Positions 43,431-51,771 of a stretch of DNA of 64,000 bases are shown one piece after another. Position numbers and translations under genes: made by a program. Position 1 is the stretch's first letter. Each line of letters starts with the position of its first letter. A model generated the notes under the pieces. The model had not been told where the DNA came from. It did no database searches and saw nothing but the letters and a program-made list of their open reading frames with translations. Source of the stretch: CADEDH01 sp965216205 (GTDB lineage: Bacteria > Actinomycetota > Acidimicrobiia > Acidimicrobiales > SZUA-35); assembly GCA_965216205.1 (NCBI GenBank), contig OZ244139.1, positions 682,001 to 746,000 on the forward strand, read 5' to 3'.

Positions 43431-44711
43431 ATGAAGGTCGAAGTGGTCGCCATCGGCACGGAGCTGCTCCTCGGACAGATCGTCGACACGAACTCGTCGT
43501 GGATGGGGGAGCAGCTGGCCCTCGCCGGCCTCGACTCCCACTATCAGACGAAGGTGGGCGACAACGCCGCCCGAATGCGGGAGGTCCTGGTCCAGGCGCT
43601 CGACCGGAGCGACGCCGTGATCTGCTGTGGCGGGCTCGGCCCCACCCAGGACGACATCACCCGTGAGGTGATCGCCGAGCTGATGGAAGTCGAGCTCCTA
43701 CCCGACGAGGCCGTGGCCGACCGGATCCGGGGCATGTTCGCCTCCCGCGGCCGGGCGATGTCGGAGAACAACCTCCGCCAGGCGCTGGTGCCTGTCGGCG
43801 CATCGACGATCCCTCAGCAGCCCGGCACCGCTCCCGGCCTGATCTGTCCGATCACCCGTCACCCCGTCACCGGGGCCGAGGTCGACAAGATCGTCTACGC
43901 CGTGCCCGGCGTGCCCTATGAGATGAAGATCATGGTGGCGGAGACGATCGTGCCCGATCTGATCGAGCGGTCGGGCGAGAAGGCGGTCATCCGGAGTCGG
44001 GTGCTGCGCACGTGGGGGGTGGCCGAGTCGGCGTTGGCCGAGATGCTGTCCGATCGGATCGAGGAGCTCGACGCCGCCGGCAACCCGACGCTGGCCTTCC
44101 TCGCGAGCGGGGTCGAGGGGATCAAGGTTCGGATCACGGCCAAGGCCCCCACCGATGCCGAAGCGGTGGAGGTCCTCGAACGGGAGGAGGCGACCCTGCG
44201 CCCGATCCTCGGCGAGATCGTGTTCGGTCTCGACGATCAGAACATGGAGGCGGTGGTGCTCGACGAGCTCGCAGCCCGGGGTCTGACGGTGGCGGTCGCC
44301 GAGTCGCTCACCGGCGGTTACGTGGCTGGCCGGCTCTGTGCCGCCCCCGGTGCCACCGAGGTGTTCCGGGGCGGGGTGATCGCCTACCAGGTCGACGTGA
44401 AGCACGACCTGCTCGATGTGCCCGACGGCCCGGTGGTCAACGAGGAGACGGCGCTGACGATGGCACGCTCGGTCCGCCAGCGCCTCGGTGCCGACGTCGG
44501 CCTGGCCACCACCGGCGTCGCCGGTCCCGACGAGCTGGAAGGCAAGCCGGTCGGGACCGTCTGCCTGGCGGTGTCGATCGCCGCTGGTGAGGGGGCCACA
44601 CCGATCGAGATCTCGACCACCGTCCGCCTCCCCGGCGATCGGGAGCGGATCCGGCAGTTCTCCGCCATCTCGCTCCTCGACCTGCTCCGCAAGAACCTCC
44701 CGCCAACCTGA
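43431..44711 (+). CDS. cinA: CinA family protein, nicotinamide-nucleotide amidase
   Basis: A 426-residue CinA: the N-terminal MoeA/CinA domain (MKVEVVAIGTELLLGQIVDTNSSWMGEQLA, GGLGPTQDDITREV) and the C-terminal amidase domain (VAVAESLTGGYVAGRLCAAPGATEVFRGGVIAYQ). The C-terminal domain deamidates NMN for pyridine-nucleotide salvage; the N-terminal domain hydrolyses nucleotide-sugar pyrophosphates in relatives. TAGAGT (43417-43422) ends 8 bases before ATG 43431, giving a probably leaderless transcript and separate expression from the gene upstream. Confidence 0.93.
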   Translation: MKVEVVAIGTELLLGQIVDTNSSWMGEQLALAGLDSHYQTKVGDNAARMREVLVQALDRSDAVICCGGLGPTQDDITREVIAELMEVELLPDEAVADRIRGMFASRGRAMSENNLRQALVPVGASTIPQQPGTAPGLICPITRHPVTGAEVDKIVYAVPGVPYEMKIMVAETIVPDLIERSGEKAVIRSRVLRTWGVAESALAEMLSDRIEELDAAGNPTLAFLASGVEGIKVRITAKAPTDAEAVEVLEREEATLRPILGEIVFGLDDQNMEAVVLDELAARGLTVAVAESLTGGYVAGRLCAAPGATEVFRGGVIAYQVDVKHDLLDVPDGPVVNEETALTMARSVRQRLGADVGLATTGVAGPDELEGKPVGTVCLAVSIAAGEGATPIEISTTVRLPGDRERIRQFSAISLLDLLRKNLPPT

Positions 44712-44712
44712 C

Positions 44713-44778
44713 GCCTGGGGTGGCGGCACCGGCAAGACGGCCGCCGCCTGGGGTGGCGGCCCCGGCAACACGGTCGAC
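44713..44778. repeat. Direct duplication of a 33-bp unit
   Basis: Two adjacent 33-bp units (44713 and 44746), both beginning GCCTGGGGTGGCGGC and differing at a few bases, in the gap between cinA and the aminotransferase. No coding or hairpin role seen. Confidence 0.7.
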
Positions 44779-44808
44779 GCTTTCCGCCATTGCGGATACA
44801 ACTAGAGC

Positions 44809-45825
44809 GTGAGCGAAACGATGGACCCCTTCTCGGCGCCGTTCGGCACGTTGTTCGGCGACTACATGACGGTGGCCACGCTGGCCGACGGCGTGTACAC
44901 CTACGACGGGTCGGCGAAACCGGTGGAGAACCTCTCGCTCCACCCCGGCAGCCACGTGTTCCATTACGCCAGCTCCGTTTTCGAAGGCTTGAAGGCCCAC
45001 CGTCAGGCCGACGGTTCAGTCGCCATCTTCCGCCTCGACGACCACGTGCATCGCATGCTGCAGAGCGTCGAACGGCTCCGCATGACCCCGCCCACGTTCG
45101 ACCTGGTCCGGACGATGATCATCGATGCCACCAGCGCCAACGCGTCGTTCACCCCCGACCCGCCGGGGTCGCTGTACATCCGGCCGACCATGATCGGTAC
45201 CCTGCTCAACATCGGCGCCGCGGCAGCCCCCAGCGACAGCGGTCTGCTGTACGTGCTCAACTCCCCGGTCGGCGACTACTTCGCCGGGGGGATCCGCCCG
45301 CTGTCGATCTACATCGAGACGGTGATCCCGCGGACGACACCGCAGTTCGGGATGGTCAAGGCCGGGGCGAACTATGTGATGGCGCTCGGTCCCACCCTCG
45401 ACGCGAAGCGCGATCACGGTGCCGACCAGGTCCTGTTCGCCACCGGCGACGATCTCACCGAGACCGGTGCGTCGAACTTCTTCCTCGTCGACGACGAGCG
45501 ACTCATCACCCGCAACCTCGACGAGTCGTTCCTCCACGGCATCACCCGGGCGTCGGTGATCGAGATCGCCGCCGATCTCGGCTACGAGGTGGAGGAGCGG
45601 TCGATCCCGATCGAGGAGCTCCGCTCGTGGATCACCCGCGGCGAAGCCTTCCTGTCGGGGACGGCGGCGGTCTTGGCTCCGGTGGGCACGATCACCATCG
45701 GCGACGAGACCCTCCAGGTCGGCGACGGTCAGCCCGGCCCCAACACCCTTCGCCTCCGCGAGGCCCTGACCGACATCCAGCTCGGCAAGGCCCCCGACAC
45801 CCACGGTTGGCGCACCACGATCTGA
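44809..45825 (+). CDS. ilvE: Branched-chain amino acid aminotransferase (class IV)
   Basis: A 338-residue class IV PLP aminotransferase for the last step of Leu/Ile/Val synthesis. The PLP lysine lies in VKAGANYVMAL, followed by LDAKRDHGADQVLF and LTETGASNFFLVDD; the N-terminal HYASSVFEGLKAHR and the C-terminal WITRGEAFLSGTAAVLAPVG segments are typical. GTG 44809 fits the family's N-terminus. A D-amino-acid or aminodeoxychorismate role is less likely because of the long N-terminal arm and EGLK motif. Confidence 0.87.
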   Translation: MSETMDPFSAPFGTLFGDYMTVATLADGVYTYDGSAKPVENLSLHPGSHVFHYASSVFEGLKAHRQADGSVAIFRLDDHVHRMLQSVERLRMTPPTFDLVRTMIIDATSANASFTPDPPGSLYIRPTMIGTLLNIGAAAAPSDSGLLYVLNSPVGDYFAGGIRPLSIYIETVIPRTTPQFGMVKAGANYVMALGPTLDAKRDHGADQVLFATGDDLTETGASNFFLVDDERLITRNLDESFLHGITRASVIEIAADLGYEVEERSIPIEELRSWITRGEAFLSGTAAVLAPVGTITIGDETLQVGDGQPGPNTLRLREALTDIQLGKAPDTHGWRTTI

Positions 45826-45922
45826 CCGCCGCACACGGCGACCCGTGGTCGAGGGGGATGTCGGCACGATGTGCCTGGCACCGGCGTGCGGGGGTGGGCT
45901 GGCGGGGTCGTAGCCTCACACC

Positions 45923-46822
45923 ATGAGATTCGCATTCTGGGTGGGGAACGGGCACGACTGGGCGGCCACGGTCGACAGCGTGAAGCGGGCGGAGGACGCC
46001 GGCTGGGACGGCGTCTGGTTCGCCGACCACTTCATGCCGTTCCTGGGCGACGTCAGCGGACCGGTCCACGAGGTGTGGAGCGCGCTGTCGGCGTTCGCCG
46101 CGGTGACGGACCGGGTTCGCCTCGGCCCGCTCGTGTGCGGGAACACGTACCGCAACCCGGCGGTGCTGATGAAGCAGGCCGTCACCGCCGACCACGTGTC
46201 GGCCGGCCGCATGGTCCTCGGGATCGGCGCCGGGTGGCAGGAGAACGAGCACGAGGCCTACGGCCTCGAGTTCGGCACGTTCACCGACCGGTTCGAGCGG
46301 CTCGAGGAGGCGCTGCAGATCATCAGGGGCCTCCGCACCGACGACCTCACCACATTCGACGGCGACCGCTACCGGGTGGTCGACGCGCCGCTCGAGCCCA
46401 AGCCGGTGGGCCCGTTGCCGATCCTGATCGGGGGCGGCGGCGAGAAGAAGACCTTGCGGATGGTCGCCACCTACGCCGACGAGTGGAACATCTGGGCGAC
46501 CCCCGAGATCATGCGGCAGAAGTCGGCGGTGCTCGACCAGCGATGCGCCGAGGTCGACCGCGACCCCGCCGACATCCAACGCTCGGCCGCCGCGCTGCTC
46601 TTCCTCTGCGACGACGAGGCGCGGGCCACCGAGCTGCGGGGGCGGGGCATCGAGCGCCCGAGCCTGATCGGTACCCCCGGCCAGCTCCAGGATCAGCTCG
46701 GCGAGTTCGCCGAGCTCGGTGTCGACGAGGTCATCATCCCCGACTTCAACCTGGGCGACCCCGCCCAGTACCACGAGACGCTCGACCGCTTCCTCGAGGA
46801 GGTCGCCGCCCCCTTCCGCTAG
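45923..46822 (+). CDS. LLM-class (probably F420-dependent) oxidoreductase
   Basis: A 299-residue luciferase-like (beta/alpha)8 protein. Family segments: EDAGWDGVWFADHFMP, VRLGPLVCGNTYRNPAVLMKQA (Gly/Asn cofactor loop) and LVLGIGAGWQENEHEAYG. Actinobacterial members usually use F420 and some use FMN; the sequence does not settle this. TAGCCT (45911-45916) ends 6 bases before ATG 45923, indicating a leaderless transcript. It converges on a small lipoprotein gene with a 14-base gap. Confidence 0.83.
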   Translation: MRFAFWVGNGHDWAATVDSVKRAEDAGWDGVWFADHFMPFLGDVSGPVHEVWSALSAFAAVTDRVRLGPLVCGNTYRNPAVLMKQAVTADHVSAGRMVLGIGAGWQENEHEAYGLEFGTFTDRFERLEEALQIIRGLRTDDLTTFDGDRYRVVDAPLEPKPVGPLPILIGGGGEKKTLRMVATYADEWNIWATPEIMRQKSAVLDQRCAEVDRDPADIQRSAAALLFLCDDEARATELRGRGIERPSLIGTPGQLQDQLGEFAELGVDEVIIPDFNLGDPAQYHETLDRFLEEVAAPFR

Positions 46823-46836
46823 AGCGGTCGGATCGC

Positions 46837-47325
46837 TCAGCGGGTCGTGGTGGTGCTGTCGGTGTCCGATTTCGGCTTGTCGCCGTCGGTCGCCTCGGCG
46901 GTACCCACCGACTCCAGGAGGTCGGCGGCGTCGGCCATGACCGCCGGGTCGACGGTGGTCGTCGTGGTCCGCAGGATGGCTGGGTCCACGATGCCCGTCT
47001 CCGGTCGAGCCGCCTCGTAGTCGGCGAGGCGGGCCGGGCAGTGCTGGCCGAACACCCAGTCCTGGAACTCGAGCTGGCGGGCGTCGAGCTGGTCCCAGAT
47101 CTGGGCGAGCATCCGGCCGTCGAACCCGCACATCGTGTCGGCCAGCGCGAGCTTGTCCTCCACCTCGCTGGAGGTCAGCGTTCGGCCGGCCAGCTTCTCG
47201 AGTTGCTCCTCTGTGGTCAGCTCATCCCCACCACCGCCACAGCCTGCGACGAGGAGCGACAACGACGCGACAGCGACGGCGATCACCGGCCTCCCGACCC
47301 GTCGGCGAAGGTGCCACACAGCCAC
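46837..47325 (-). CDS. Hypothetical lipoprotein, 162 residues
   Basis: Signal peptide with lipobox LLVAGCGGGG, then a short helical region with two cysteines (TMCGFDG; GQHCPAR) that could form a disulfide, and a Thr/Asp-rich tail (TTTTTVDP, DSTTTTR). No family recognised. GTG 47325 has TAGAGT (47332-47337, minus) 6 bases upstream, so the transcript is probably leaderless. Expected on the outer face of the membrane. Confidence 0.7.
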   Translation of the reverse strand: MAVWHLRRRVGRPVIAVAVASLSLLVAGCGGGGDELTTEEQLEKLAGRTLTSSEVEDKLALADTMCGFDGRMLAQIWDQLDARQLEFQDWVFGQHCPARLADYEAARPETGIVDPAILRTTTTTVDPAVMADAADLLESVGTAEATDGDKPKSDTDSTTTTR

Positions 47326-47439
47326 GGGCCCACTCTACGTTTCAGCCGTCCGCCGGCAAGTTCGTCGGGGCATGCGGCGCTCCGACGTCGGCGCCGAATT
47401 CGTGCCGATCGTCCGGCTCGGCGTGCGAGGATGGCGGGC

Positions 47440-48036
47440 ATGAGCTTCCGGGCGAAGGGAATCGAACCATCGGACGGCTTCTCGGGGGACGGGTTCATCG
47501 TTCGGCCCCTCGTGCCGTCCGACGTGGTTCTCGATCACGAGGCCGTCTTGTCGAGCCGCGAGTTCCTCTACCACTGGGAGCAGGAGCCGCCGTATCCGCC
47601 CGAGGACTTCTCGGTGGAGGACAACCTCGCCGACCTCGAGCAGATGGACGGCGAGCACCGCAACGGGACCCGCTACACGTACACGGTCATGAACGCCGAC
47701 GAGACCGAGGTGCTCGGCTGCATCTACCTCCTCCCGAACGACGACCGCATGTACCGGAGCGCGGTGGTGACGTCGCACGACGGCACCGATCTGTCGTCGT
47801 ACGACGCCACCGTGTTGTTCTGGGTCCGGGTCTCGACCTGGGAGCACGGCTTCGAGCGCATCCTGCTCGAGGCGGTGCTCGGTTGGCTGCGCGACGAGTG
47901 GGCGATCGAGCGGCCCGTGGTGCTCACGAACGAGAAGCTCGACCACCAGATCGCCACGATCGAGTCGCTCGGCCTCACCCGCCGCTTCGACTACGACCGC
48001 GAGAAGGACCTCTACACCTCCTACGCCTACGGCTGA
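47440..48036 (+). CDS. GNAT-like N-acetyltransferase
   Basis: A 198-residue protein with the layout of the GNAT fold: an N-terminal IVRPLVPSDVVLDHEAVLSSREFLYHWEQ segment, a central EVLGCIYLLPNDD beta strand and a C-terminal half WVRVSTWEHGFERILLEAVLGWLRDEWAIERPVVLTNEKLDHQIATIESLGLTRR that fits the acetyl-CoA-binding loop and last helix. Motif A glycines are weak, so this is a moderate call. ATG 47440 is chosen over 47431 because GAGG lies 8 bases upstream. Acceptor unknown. Confidence 0.6.
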   Translation: MSFRAKGIEPSDGFSGDGFIVRPLVPSDVVLDHEAVLSSREFLYHWEQEPPYPPEDFSVEDNLADLEQMDGEHRNGTRYTYTVMNADETEVLGCIYLLPNDDRMYRSAVVTSHDGTDLSSYDATVLFWVRVSTWEHGFERILLEAVLGWLRDEWAIERPVVLTNEKLDHQIATIESLGLTRRFDYDREKDLYTSYAYG

Positions 48037-48077
48037 GTCGATCGGAGGCTCACGAGCCGTGGTTCTCCCGCCATCCC

Positions 48078-48106
48078 TTGAACGAACACGCGTTCGTAAC
48101 TACAGT
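48078..48106 (+). promoter_or_regulatory. recA promoter
   Basis: TTGAAC (48078-48083), 17-base spacer, TACAGT (48101-48106): a near-consensus vegetative promoter about 130 bases upstream of the recA start. The LexA-type box lies mainly in the spacer, where binding would block polymerase. Confidence 0.75.
48083..48096. promoter_or_regulatory. LexA (SOS) box of recA
   Basis: CGAACACGCGTTCG matches the Gram-positive/actinobacterial LexA box CGAAC-N4-GTTCG exactly in both arms. Position inside the recA promoter indicates DNA-damage control. No lexA gene lies in this window. Confidence 0.85.
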
Positions 48107-48238
48107 GCTGTCATTCGGGCTCGGTAGCGGCGTCTCGCCGCTGCGTGTCACACCCCCTGAGTACGGTTCGACCCAGCGAACGTCGCACCTGACCTTCCCC
48201 GTCACCTGAGAACGCAATTCCTGAGACAGGAGCACCCC

Positions 48239-50404
48239 GTGGAGAAACAGAAAGCGCTCGACCTCGCCCTGAGCAGCATCGAGAAGCAGTTCGGCAAGGG
48301 TTCGGTCATGAAGATGGGGGAGCGGTCCGACATGTCGGTCGAGACCGTGCCCACCGGCGCCTTGGCCCTCGACCTCGCCCTCGGCGTCGGCGGTCTGCCC
48401 CGCGGGCGGGTCGTGGAGATCTATGGCCCGGAGTCGTCCGGCAAGTCGACCCTGGCCATGCACGTCGTCGCCGAAGCCCAACGCAACGGTGGCATCTGCG
48501 CCTACATCGACGCCGAGCACGCCATGGACCCCACCTACGCCGCCAAGATCGGCGTCGACGTCGACGAGCTGCTGATCTCGCAGCCCGACACCGGTGAGCA
48601 GGCCCTCGAGATCGCCGACATCCTGGTTCGCTCGGGCTCGATCGACGTGATCGTGGTCGACTCCGTCGCCGCCCTCACCCCCCGAGCCGAGATCGAGGGC
48701 GACATGGGCGACACCCACGTCGGTCTCCAGGCCCGCCTGATGTCGCAGGCGCTGCGGAAGATCACCGGCAACCTCAACCGCACCCACACGATCTGCATCT
48801 TCATCAACCAGCTCCGGGAGAAGATCGGTGTGATGTTCGGATGCATGTCGTACAACACCCGTGTCCAGCTGGCCGATGGCACCACGGAGAAGATCGGCAA
48901 GATCGTCAACCAGAAGCTCGAGGTCGATGTGCTGACCTACGACCCCGAAGCCGACGAGGTCGTGGCCAAGCCGATCGTCAACTGGTTCGACAACGGACGG
49001 ACCGATCACTTCATGCGCTTCACCGTGGCGAAGCCCGGGGGGAACGGCCGGGCCCAGTTCTCCTGCACGGCGAACCACCTGATCGCCACTCCGGGAGGTT
49101 TTCGCGAGGCGAGTGAGCTCGAGGTGGGCGACCGAGTGCTGCAGCCGGTGGACCACCGACTGTCCGACTTCCAGTGGCAGGTGATCCTCGGCGGCCTCCT
49201 CGGCGACGGTGCCCTCGCACCGTCGCCGAGCGGTCACGCCGCCCGCTTCCGGTTCGGCCACGGCGAGAAGCAGGCGGCCTACGCCGACTGGAAAGCGTCG
49301 CTGTTCGCAAACCTCGACGTGAGCCGGTCGACCAACGGGAAGAACGCGGTCTTCCACGACGTGCAGCCGCTCCCCGAACTGGCCGAGCTGCGACACGCCG
49401 TCTACCAGACCGACGGATCGATGTTCCTCAGCCATGACTACCTCAAGGCGCTGACGCCACTCAGCCTCGCCCTCTGGTACCAGGACGACGGAAGCTTCCA
49501 GATTCGTTCCAAGGGCGTCCAAGAGCGAACAGCGGGCCTGACCGGGCGGGCCGAGATCTGCGTGCAGGCTTTCGACCCAGCCAGCCGGCAACGCCTGGTC
49601 GAGTACCTGGCCGACACCTGGGATCTGCACCCGACACTGTCGCTCCGAGGGCGGCGGCACATGGCGGTCTTGAGCTTCCCGGTCGCTGAGACGGACAAGC
49701 TGCACCGCCTGATCGCTCCAATGGTCCACCCGTCGCTCGACTACAAGCTCCTGCCCAAGTACCGGGGACGGTTCGAGGTGGACCCGATGTTCGTGGAGCC
49801 CGTGAAGCGGATGATGCCGCTGCCGATCACGTCGGTGCGAATCGGACCGCCGAACGGTCAGCACACCCACAAGTTCGACATCGAGGTCGCCGACACCCAC
49901 AACTACTTCGCCGACGGGGTGATGGTGCACAACTCGCCCGAAACCACGCCCGGTGGGCGGGCGCTCAAGTTCTACAGCTCGGTCCGGCTCGACATCCGCC
50001 GCATCGAGTCGCTGAAGGATGGTGCCGAGGTGGTCGGCAACCGGACCCGGGTCAAGATCGTCAAGAACAAGGTGGCGCCCCCGTTCCGCCAGGCCGAGTT
50101 CGACATCATGTATGGGCAGGGCATCAGTCGGGAGGGCTCACTGCTCGACATCGCCGTCGACCGGGACATCGTCAAGAAGTCGGGTGCCTGGTACACCTAC
50201 GAGGGTGAGCAGATCGGTCAGGGCCGGGAGAACGTCAAGAAGTTCCTGGCCGAGAACCCGGATCTGATGATGGAGATCCAGGACCGGGTCCTGCGCGAGG
50301 TGGGCCTGATCGAGAGCGAGGAGGGTGACGACGCCGAAGCGGGCGACGACTCGAAGGACGCCGACGGGATCGACCCCGACGATCAGCCGATCACGCTCGA
50401 GTAG
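48239..50404 (+). CDS. recA: Recombinase RecA, interrupted by an intein
   Basis: A 721-residue precursor; removal of a 364-residue intein leaves a 357-residue RecA. The extein has Walker A GPESSGKST (63-71), the LQARLMSQALRK segment, VVDSVAAL and, after the intein, SPETTPGGRALKFYSSVRLD and the C-terminal acidic tail. It promotes strand exchange and LexA autocleavage. GTG 48239 follows AGGAG by about 7 bases. Both halves of RecA and the intein are in one uninterrupted frame, so splicing is needed for function. No recX follows; the next gene is GuaB-like. The promoter carries a LexA box. Confidence 0.96.
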   Translation: MEKQKALDLALSSIEKQFGKGSVMKMGERSDMSVETVPTGALALDLALGVGGLPRGRVVEIYGPESSGKSTLAMHVVAEAQRNGGICAYIDAEHAMDPTYAAKIGVDVDELLISQPDTGEQALEIADILVRSGSIDVIVVDSVAALTPRAEIEGDMGDTHVGLQARLMSQALRKITGNLNRTHTICIFINQLREKIGVMFGCMSYNTRVQLADGTTEKIGKIVNQKLEVDVLTYDPEADEVVAKPIVNWFDNGRTDHFMRFTVAKPGGNGRAQFSCTANHLIATPGGFREASELEVGDRVLQPVDHRLSDFQWQVILGGLLGDGALAPSPSGHAARFRFGHGEKQAAYADWKASLFANLDVSRSTNGKNAVFHDVQPLPELAELRHAVYQTDGSMFLSHDYLKALTPLSLALWYQDDGSFQIRSKGVQERTAGLTGRAEICVQAFDPASRQRLVEYLADTWDLHPTLSLRGRRHMAVLSFPVAETDKLHRLIAPMVHPSLDYKLLPKYRGRFEVDPMFVEPVKRMMPLPITSVRIGPPNGQHTHKFDIEVADTHNYFADGVMVHNSPETTPGGRALKFYSSVRLDIRRIESLKDGAEVVGNRTRVKIVKNKVAPPFRQAEFDIMYGQGISREGSLLDIAVDRDIVKKSGAWYTYEGEQIGQGRENVKKFLAENPDLMMEIQDRVLREVGLIESEEGDDAEAGDDSKDADGIDPDDQPITLE
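48842..49933 (+). mobile_element. RecA intein with LAGLIDADG homing endonuclease
   Basis: A 364-residue in-frame insertion between EKIGVMFG and SPETTPGG of RecA. Splicing residues are intact: Cys1 at its start (CMSYNTRVQLADG), block B CTANHLIATPG, block F HTHKFDIEVADTHNYFADG, and terminal His-Asn followed by Ser +1. Two LAGLIDADG-like helices of the endonuclease are present (QVILGGLLGDGAL and LSLALWYQDDGSF), with Asp residues in place, so it may still be able to spread. From memory, this insertion point is the one used by the Mycobacterium leprae RecA intein rather than that of M. tuberculosis. Codon use is like its host, suggesting long residence. Confidence 0.93.
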
Positions 50405-50480
50405 TCGCCGACAGCCGCGCCTCGGGACCTCGGCGGGGGTCGCGGGGTTCGGCCCGGGGAACCGCACACCGGTACCTTGG

Positions 50481-50510
50481 AGGGTCGGCTGTCACCGCGC
50501 AGCCGACCCT
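50481..50510. terminator. Hairpin between recA and guaB-like gene
   Basis: AGGGTCGGCTG (50481-50491), 8-base loop, CAGCCGACCCT (50500-50510), a perfect 11-bp stem 76 bases after the recA stop. It may end recA transcription; a TACCTT hexamer just upstream (50473-50478) means it could instead lie in the leader of the next gene. Confidence 0.5.
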
Positions 50511-50535
50511 TCGGCCAACCCGAAAGACCTCGATC

Positions 50536-51642
50536 GTGACCCTCCCAAGCCTCCGACTCGGACTGACCTTCGACGACGTCCTCCTCGTGCCCCAGCGGTC
50601 GAGCATCCGGTCCCGACGCGACATCTCGCTCGACACCGGCCTCACCAAGAAGCGCAAGATCCGCATCCCGATCGTCGCCGCCAACATGGACACGGTCTGC
50701 GAAGCCGAGATGGCCATCGTCATGGCCCGACTCGGCGGCGTGGGGATCATCCACCGGTTCCTCACGGCGAGCGTCCAGGCCGAGATGGTCCGCCAGGTCA
50801 AGGTCGCCGAGGTCGGTGACGACGCAGCCACGGGCGGGGACGGCGGGCTGCTCGCCGGCGCCGCGGTCGGCACCGATCACGACGCGATGTCGCGCAGCGC
50901 CGCCCTCGTCGACGCCGGTGTCGACGTGCTCGTGCTCGACATCGCCCACGGCCACGCCGACCACGCCATCGACACCGTGGCCGATCTGAAGGCGAAGTTC
51001 CCGGAGGTGCAGGTGGTGGCGGGCAACGTGGCCACCCGCATCGGGGCAGAGGAACTGGTGGAAGCGGGGGCGGATGCGATCAAGGTCGGGGTCGGGCCGG
51101 GCGGGGTGTGCACCACCCGTCTGGTCGCCGGCGTCGGGGTTCCCCAGCTCACCGCCATCGCCGACTGCGCCAACCTCACCGACGGCGAGGGCAACCCGGT
51201 TCCCGTCATCGCCGACGGCGGGATCCGCAACTCCGGTGACATCGCGAAGGCGCTCGGCGCCGGCGCCAGCACGGTCATGATCGGCAGCCTCTTCGCCGGC
51301 ACCAAGGAGAGCCCGGGCGACGTGGAGCAGACGAGCCGGGGGCTGGTGAAACGGGTGCGGGGCATGGCGTCGTTCGAGGCGATCGAGGCCCGTGCCGCCC
51401 GCTCCGGCGAGGACGTCAACGAGGAGTACTTCGAGCAGCGAGCACCCGAAGGGGTGGAGGGAACCGTCCCCTACCGGGGCGAGGTGTCCAAGCTGGCCGC
51501 CAACCTCCTTGCCGGCGTCCGGTCGGGCATGAGCTACAGCGACGCCCGGTCGATTCCCGAGTTCTGGTCCAAGGCGGCGTTCATCCAGGTCACGGCGAAC
51601 GGGGTCCGGGAGAACAAGCCCCACGCCACCCTCGGTGACTGA
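50536..51642 (+). CDS. IMP dehydrogenase/GMP reductase family protein, GuaB-like without CBS domains
   Basis: A 368-residue (beta/alpha)8 enzyme. The active-site cysteine is in GVGPGGVCTTRLVAGVG; the phosphate-binding IADGGIRNSGDIAKALGAGASTVMIGSLFAGT segment and the flap region PEGVEGTVPYRG are present. It has no CBS pair, unlike a typical ~490-residue GuaB2. Mycobacterial GuaB1-type proteins of this size act as GMP reductases, so that is a likely role; IMP dehydrogenase activity cannot be excluded. GTG 50536. It could work in purine salvage. Confidence 0.82.
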   Translation: MTLPSLRLGLTFDDVLLVPQRSSIRSRRDISLDTGLTKKRKIRIPIVAANMDTVCEAEMAIVMARLGGVGIIHRFLTASVQAEMVRQVKVAEVGDDAATGGDGGLLAGAAVGTDHDAMSRSAALVDAGVDVLVLDIAHGHADHAIDTVADLKAKFPEVQVVAGNVATRIGAEELVEAGADAIKVGVGPGGVCTTRLVAGVGVPQLTAIADCANLTDGEGNPVPVIADGGIRNSGDIAKALGAGASTVMIGSLFAGTKESPGDVEQTSRGLVKRVRGMASFEAIEARAARSGEDVNEEYFEQRAPEGVEGTVPYRGEVSKLAANLLAGVRSGMSYSDARSIPEFWSKAAFIQVTANGVRENKPHATLGD

Positions 51643-51771
51643 GCGAGCGGCCGACCGGTCCGCCCACCGGTGGAGCGGCGAGTTGCTTGCGCTCCGTTCG
51701 GCGGCGAGACTCCGGCTCCTGTGGCGGCGCGACCGCCGCTGACCCCCACCCGCGACCACGAGAGAGCGACG

